Shown here: piece after piece, positions 5,240 through 8,288 of the stretch | How positions within the stretch are numbered: position 1 is the stretch's first letter | Layout of the letters: each line of letters starts with the position of its first letter | Source of the DNA: an uncultured Terriglobus sp. | Lineage (GTDB): Bacteria; Acidobacteriota; Terriglobia; Terriglobales; Acidobacteriaceae | Length of the DNA: 8,288 bases | Assembly (NCBI GenBank): GCA_937859825.1 | Contig: CALMAP010000299.1 | Coordinates: 1-8,288, forward strand | Direction: 5' to 3' | Program-made: the position numbers and the translations under genes | The notes under the pieces: generated by a model | What the model was told of the DNA's origin: nothing | Databases searched by the model: none | Seen by the model: only the letters and a program-made list of their open reading frames with translations

Positions 5240-6766
5240 CTAGCTCAATGTGTCGGTCAGCTTGTTGAGCGTTGAGTTCAGTGCCTTATCCGTCCTGCGC
5301 TGCTCGTCGATCTTGGCGATGGAGTGCATCACGGTGGTGTGGTGCTTGCCGCCGAACTGACGGCCAATCTCCGGCAGGGACGCTTCCGTCATCTGCTTGG
5401 CGAGATACATTGCGATCTGCCGTGGCACCACGATTTGGCGCGAGTTGTTCTTCTGCTTCAATTCACTGACCTTCATGCCGAACTGCTCGGCCGTGGCGCG
5501 TTGAATCGCCTCGATGGTGATCTTGCGCACCTGCGTGTCAATGAACTGCTTGAGGCACTGCTGCGCGGTGGCCAACGTAATCTCAACGCCGTGCAGGCTC
5601 GTCCATGCCATCAGGCGGACGAGCGCGCCCTCAAGCTCACGAACGTTGGTACGCACGTTGCCCGCGATGAACATGGCCACATCCGTGGGCAACTGCGCGT
5701 GCTCGTTCTCTGCCTTCTTCTGCAGGATGGCGACCTTGGTCTCAAGGTCGGGCGGCTGGATGTCTGCAATGAGTCCCCACTCAAAACGCGAGCGCAGGCG
5801 ATCTTCAAAGCCGTTCAGTTCTTTGGGCGGACGGTCGCTGGCTATTACGATCTGGCGCATGCTCTCGTGCAGCGCGTTGAAGGTGTGAAAGAACTCTTCC
5901 TGGGTGCGTTCCTTGCCGGCGAGGAACTGGATGTCGTCGATCAAGAGAACGTCGACCGTGCGGTACTTGTCGCGAAAGGTGGCCTGCTTGTTATTGCGCA
6001 CCGAATCGATCATCTCGTTGGTGAACTTTTCTCCCGAGACGTAGGTGATGCTGAAGTGCGGATTGCGGCGTTTTACCTCATGCCCGATGGCGTGCATCAG
6101 GTGGGTTTTGCCCATGCCCACGCCGCCATAGAGAAAGAGCGGGTTGTAGGCCTTCGAGGGCCTCTCCGCAACGGCAAGCGAGGCGGCATGCGCGAACTGG
6201 TTGCCGCTGCCGATCACGAAATTATCAAACAGGTAGCGTGGGTTCAGTTGCGCGGCGGAGTTCCAGTCGAAGCGCGCCTGCTCCGTGCTTGGGACCACCG
6301 GTGCCTGGGATGCCTGCGTACGTGCGGCCATGCCATTGCCAGAGCCGTTGCCAGCCGCATTCGCATTGCCGTTGCCGTTCGTGTATGTGTTTGCGCCCTG
6401 CGTGTGGCCGTTGCTGTTTGCGCCGTTCTGTGGGGCATGCGGCGAGTGTGAAGCCGCGGGTGCAAAGCCGCCGTCTTCCCGCGTCTTGGGTGCGGAAGGG
6501 TCATTCTCCGCGGTGACGAACTTGACCTCGTCCATCTCCAGGCCGAGGTTATCGATGGCTTCGTGGATCAGGTCGCCGTAGCGGTCGCCGATGTGATTGA
6601 ACTGCGAGGAAGGGATGCGCACGTACAACACGCGGCCGCTGATGTGCGAGAAGCGTGTGGGCTTGAGCCAGGTGTTATAGCTCTGGCGGTTGACCTTCCT
6701 CTCGAGCGCGCCCTGGATGCGCACCCAATGGTTCAGGACCGTTGACGCCGTAGGCGCAAAAGACAT
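5240..6766 (-). CDS. dnaA: Chromosomal replication initiator DnaA
   Basis: The 508-residue protein is complete. Domain I (about 1-90, WVRIQGALERKVNRQSYNTW onward) mediates oligomerisation and DnaB loading. Domain II (about 91-160) is an Asn/Gly/Ala-rich linker. Domain III is the AAA+ ATPase, beginning RFDWNSAAQLNPRYLFDNFV, with Walker A GGVGMGKT (214-221), Walker B LLIDD (274-278), sensor 1 IVIASDRPP (306-314), arginine finger in RLRSRF (Arg327) and sensor 2 NVRELEG (Arg376). Domain IV carries the box-binding signature FGGKHHTTVMHSIAKI (471-486). DnaA binds ATP and origin 9-mers and opens the DNA. The start ATG (complement of 6764-6766) follows AGAGGA with a seven-base gap, a strong SD. The gene stands alone: dnaN does not lie upstream within this window, and the 3' neighbour fliM is convergent. 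Confidence 0.98.
   Translation of the reverse strand: MSFAPTASTVLNHWVRIQGALERKVNRQSYNTWLKPTRFSHISGRVLYVRIPSSQFNHIGDRYGDLIHEAIDNLGLEMDEVKFVTAENDPSAPKTREDGGFAPAASHSPHAPQNGANSNGHTQGANTYTNGNGNANAAGNGSGNGMAARTQASQAPVVPSTEQARFDWNSAAQLNPRYLFDNFVIGSGNQFAHAASLAVAERPSKAYNPLFLYGGVGMGKTHLMHAIGHEVKRRNPHFSITYVSGEKFTNEMIDSVRNNKQATFRDKYRTVDVLLIDDIQFLAGKERTQEEFFHTFNALHESMRQIVIASDRPPKELNGFEDRLRSRFEWGLIADIQPPDLETKVAILQKKAENEHAQLPTDVAMFIAGNVRTNVRELEGALVRLMAWTSLHGVEITLATAQQCLKQFIDTQVRKITIEAIQRATAEQFGMKVSELKQKNNSRQIVVPRQIAMYLAKQMTEASLPEIGRQFGGKHHTTVMHSIAKIDEQRRTDKALNSTLNKLTDTLS
6332..6430 (-). repeat. Asn/Gly/Ala-rich low-complexity coding repeat in the DnaA linker (domain II)
   Basis: Codons for residues 113-145 encode a run made almost only of Asn, Gly, Ala, Ser and Thr, with repeated NGN and GNG units. 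On the plus strand this shows as imperfect copies of CCGTTGCC and GCATT. Domain II varies freely in length and sequence among bacteria, so this is an expandable linker rather than a functional site. Such DNA is prone to slippage and length differences between strains. Confidence 0.7.
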
Positions 6767-6796
6767 CGAGTCGTCCTCTTTATTCCTCGCCGCTTC

Positions 6797-6842
6797 ACAG
6801 ATAGATCTGTCGCGGCTTGATTGCGACAGGACACCTGTCGCA
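6797..6842 (-). promoter_or_regulatory. Four-segment overlapping hairpin array in the dnaA leader
   Basis: In dnaA sense the order is: segment 1 TGCGACAGG (6842-6834), segment 2 CCTGTCGCA (6830-6822), segment 3 GCGACAGAT (6813-6805), segment 4 ATCTGT (6802-6797). Segments 1 and 2 pair perfectly over 9 bp with a three-base loop. Segment 2 can instead pair with segment 3 over 7 bp, and segment 3 can pair with segment 4 over 6 bp. The set ends 30 bases before the dnaA ATG and about 10 bases upstream of the SD region. It could be an mRNA switch or a cluster of operator half-sites (CTGTCGC three times in alternating orientation). No T-run follows, so it is not a standard attenuator. Confidence 0.45.
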
Positions 6843-6859
6843 CGTCAGTCCCTGAGAGA

Positions 6860-6868
6860 AAATCCACA
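6860..6868 (+). promoter_or_regulatory. Possible degenerate DnaA box
   Basis: AAATCCACA matches seven of nine positions of TTATCCACA and keeps the whole TCCACA half. It lies 94 bases upstream of the dnaA start, beside the hairpin array, where an autoregulatory box would be expected. As a single degenerate copy it may be chance. Confidence 0.25.
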
Positions 6869-7076
6869 CCAGGGTGAGGAAAAGTTGCAAAAACAGACAC
6901 GGCGATGCTGTTACCGGAAGATGCGCCTCCGGCAATCGCAGGGGAAACGTGTCGTGATTTGAAGTCCGCCGGCAGCACCTTGGCACAGTCGGTCGGGGAT
7001 GAAACAAGATCGTTTCGAGGGTGGTGGTCTCTTGTTTTTAACGGCCCGATCGCCGTCCTGAAACCCCTCACCCGAT

Positions 7077-7095
7077 GTTCCCAAATCTTGGGAAC
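7077..7095. promoter_or_regulatory. Perfect 19-bp palindrome, probable operator
   Basis: GTTCCCAA (7077-7084) and TTGGGAAC (7088-7095) are exact complements around the three-base centre ATC. The centre is within two bases of the midpoint between the dnaA and YCF48-like starts. The compact arms and short centre are typical of a dimeric repressor site, or of an RNA hairpin. I do not recognise the sequence as a known operator. Confidence 0.45.
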
Positions 7096-7390
7096 GAGCC
7101 CAATCGTAGCACGTTAAAACATCCGCGACGAACGCACCGAAGCAGCAATTCTTTCTCCGGCATGTGGCTTGCACCAACTCTGGTGAAGAGTTGAGAGGAG
7201 ATATCACAAAAGCGGTGTTTTGCGAGATTCCCGAGCAAATACGGCAATTTTGTGGTATCCGATGCAGTACGAAAGATGCCGGTGCACGTTACTTAATTGT
7301 GAACGGAAGGTTTACGGGGCGTGTCTCCGAGCACGTTGTAAGAAGGCAGACTGGCGCCGGGAACCGGCTGCGACGGAGGGCCTGCAGAGC

Positions 7391-7396
7391 TAAACT
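7391..7396 (+). promoter_or_regulatory. Candidate -10 element for a leaderless YCF48-like transcript
   Basis: TAAACT ends six bases before the ATG at 7403, the distance expected if transcription begins at the start codon itself. No SD lies in the normal window; the nearest, GGAGGG at 7375-7380, is 22 bases away. The -35 position (CTGCGA, 7368-7373) is only a weak match, so the call is tentative. Confidence 0.3.
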
Positions 7397-7402
7397 GCAC
7401 CC

Positions 7403-8288
7403 ATGCATCGTCCCCTGACCCATGCCGCAGCCACTGTGGGCATTGCAGTCGCGATTGGTCCCGTGATCGGCACCGCACACGCGCAGTTTGTGATCCAGGA
7501 CTCTGCCACAACGGCAGACCTGCGCGGCATCGTTTCCGTCGGCAACGGTGTGGCATGGGCCAGCGGAACGCATGGCACGGTGCTGCGCACTGTGGATGGC
7601 GGCAGCGAATGGAACAGCTGCGCCACGCCACCCGGCGCGGAGAAGCTCGACTTCCGCGGTATCCAGGCCTTTGACGACCGCACGGCCATTGTTATGTCCA
7701 GCGGCAAGGGCGACCTGAGCCGGATTTACAAAACGACCGATGGCTGCGTGACCTGGAAGCTGGTCTTTACCAATCCGGATGTAGAGGGCTTCTTCGACGC
7801 GATTCGTGCAATGACTCGGGAGAATCTTTTCGTCCTGGGCGACCCTGTGCAGGGTGGTTTTGCCTTATGGCGCAGTGTAGACGGAGCCGGCACCTGGATG
7901 CGGAGCGCGTCTGCCGGGCTTTCCGCAGATGCCCTGAAGCAGGGAGCCTTTGCCGCGAGTAACTCGTCGCTTGTTGCTGCCGGGCTGGCCTTCTTTCTGT
8001 TTGCCACCGGCGGCAAGAGTGGATCGTTCTTATATCAGGGCACAACGTCCATTCAGATATCCGGATTAGGAACACATCGTTCGTCTCAGCAAAGTACGGA
8101 AAGATGGACACGTGAGCCCGTCCCATCCTTTCCGTCAGCAGAGAGTGCCGGTATCTTTTCGATTGCGCCGAATTTGCGGACTGGGGACCTGATAGCTGTC
8201 GGCGGAGATTATAGGAAGCCCGATGCCGTGGAAGGAACTGCCGCCTGGCGTTCGCAGGAGGATGGGGCCTGGCACTCTGCGGAGCCGC
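7403..8288 (+). CDS. Exported YCF48-like beta-propeller protein, C-terminus cut off by the window edge
   Basis: The frame is open from ATG 7403 to the last base (295 codons and counting). Residues 1-27 form a signal peptide with a hydrophobic core (AATVGIAVAIGPVIG) and an AHA cleavage site before Gln-Phe, so the protein should be periplasmic or surface-located. Three Asp-box-like propeller turns are visible: RTVDGGSEW, KTTDGCVTW and RSVDGAGTW, each at a blade edge. Later come LFATGGKSG and AGIFSIAPN...IAVGGDYRKPD, which I recognise from bacterial proteins annotated as YCF48-related or photosystem II stability/assembly factor-like. Despite that name, non-photosynthetic bacteria carry many of these; their ligand is generally unknown and no enzymatic role is shown here. 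It is divergent from dnaA. The start lacks an SD (see the -10 entry). Confidence 0.82.
   Translation, partial: MHRPLTHAAATVGIAVAIGPVIGTAHAQFVIQDSATTADLRGIVSVGNGVAWASGTHGTVLRTVDGGSEWNSCATPPGAEKLDFRGIQAFDDRTAIVMSSGKGDLSRIYKTTDGCVTWKLVFTNPDVEGFFDAIRAMTRENLFVLGDPVQGGFALWRSVDGAGTWMRSASAGLSADALKQGAFAASNSSLVAAGLAFFLFATGGKSGSFLYQGTTSIQISGLGTHRSSQQSTERWTREPVPSFPSAESAGIFSIAPNLRTGDLIAVGGDYRKPDAVEGTAAWRSQEDGAWHSAEP

Larger units (their letters stand above)
6767..7402. other. Repeat-rich 636-bp intergenic region upstream of dnaA; possible but unproven oriC
   Basis: The region separates divergent dnaA and the YCF48-like gene. It holds several inverted repeats, listed separately where strong. Weaker ones are AAACAAGA/TCTTGTTT (7002-7009 and 7030-7037), ACGGC/GCCGT (7041-7045 and 7052-7056), and the overlapping pairs CACCA/TGGTG and AACTC/GAGTT (7172-7192). 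The only 9-mer close to the DnaA box TTATCCACA is AAATCCACA at 6860-6868 (seven of nine). I saw no box cluster and no strongly AT-rich unwinding stretch. Origins often lie beside dnaA, so an oriC role is possible, but the sequence does not show it. No tRNA or convincing small gene is seen. Confidence 0.35.

Noticed and set aside
5243..5270. GCTCAA/TTGAGC inverted repeat at the end of dnaA as a fliM terminator
   Set aside because: Six-base arms with a 16-base loop, inside dnaA coding sequence, and no T-run; too weak to call.
5324..6451. Long 375-codon plus-strand open frame opposite dnaA
   Set aside because: It is fully antisense to a secure dnaA, has Val/Arg/Ala-rich composition typical of reverse-frame translation of a GC-rich gene, and shows no recognisable domain.
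6905..7207. Short open frames on both strands inside the dnaA upstream gap
   Set aside because: They have no SD and no recognisable protein, and they overlap the palindromes; the region reads as noncoding.
6767..7402. Confident oriC call
   Set aside because: Only one degenerate DnaA box and no clear AT-rich unwinding element were seen; location beside dnaA alone is not enough.
7164..7418. 84-codon plus-strand frame before the YCF48-like gene, with AGAGGAG at 7194-7200
   Set aside because: The SD is 14 bases from the nearest in-frame GTG (7215), the product is Arg/Cys-rich without a domain, and it overlaps the real signal-peptide start in another frame.
1..8288. CRISPR arrays, insertion sequences, tRNA or rRNA genes, phage attachment sites
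   Set aside because: No regularly spaced direct repeats, transposase-like frames, terminal inverted repeats or cloverleaf-like sequence were found by reading both strands.

Overview
The window looks like a chromosomal segment of a moderately GC-rich Gram-negative-type soil bacterium. I think an acidobacterium (class Acidobacteriia / Terriglobia) is most likely. The reasons are a secreted YCF48-type propeller protein next to dnaA, the style of the SpoA-domain FliM/FliN proteins, and a DnaA with a 'GKHHTTV' box-binding signature. The placement is inferred from protein resemblance only, with no 16S or marker tree behind it.

Layout. (1) 1-90, minus strand: the N-terminus of a RuvX/YqgF nuclease running off the left edge. 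(2) 91-247: divergent intergenic region with a strong Shine-Dalgarno (SD) site, a 12-codon reading frame and an in-frame amber codon just ahead of the next gene. (3) 248-3244, plus strand: a tight four-gene operon encoding a PIG-L-type zinc deacetylase, a NodS-like SAM methyltransferase, a family 2 glycosyltransferase and a short acyl-CoA-dehydrogenase-like flavoprotein. Every junction overlaps or can overlap through an NTGA stop/start. (4) 3245-3321: convergent gap with nested inverted repeats. (5) 3322-4032, minus strand: a FliN-like protein with two SpoA domains. Across a 244-bp regulatory region it is divergent from (6) 4277-5221, plus strand: a FliM-like protein. (7) 5240-6766, minus strand: full-length dnaA. 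(8) 6767-7402: a 636-bp gene-free region, rich in inverted repeats, between dnaA and (9) 7403-8288, plus strand: an exported YCF48-like beta-propeller protein truncated by the right edge.

How the genes fit together. The four-gene operon is the least explained part. Deacetylase, methyltransferase and GT2 are the same three activities that act on the sugar in Nod-factor synthesis (NodB, NodS, NodC), but here they come from different folds and sit with a flavoprotein and no acyltransferase. The set suggests that a small glycosylated, N-deacetylated, methylated metabolite or surface glycan is made in the cytoplasm; the product is unknown. The fliM/fliN pair sits apart from any visible flagellar operon and shares one divergent control region. 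DnaA is the replication initiator. Its upstream region is structured, with overlapping hairpins in the dnaA leader and a 19-bp palindrome at the exact middle of the gap, but lacks an obvious cluster of canonical DnaA boxes, so I cannot call it oriC with confidence.
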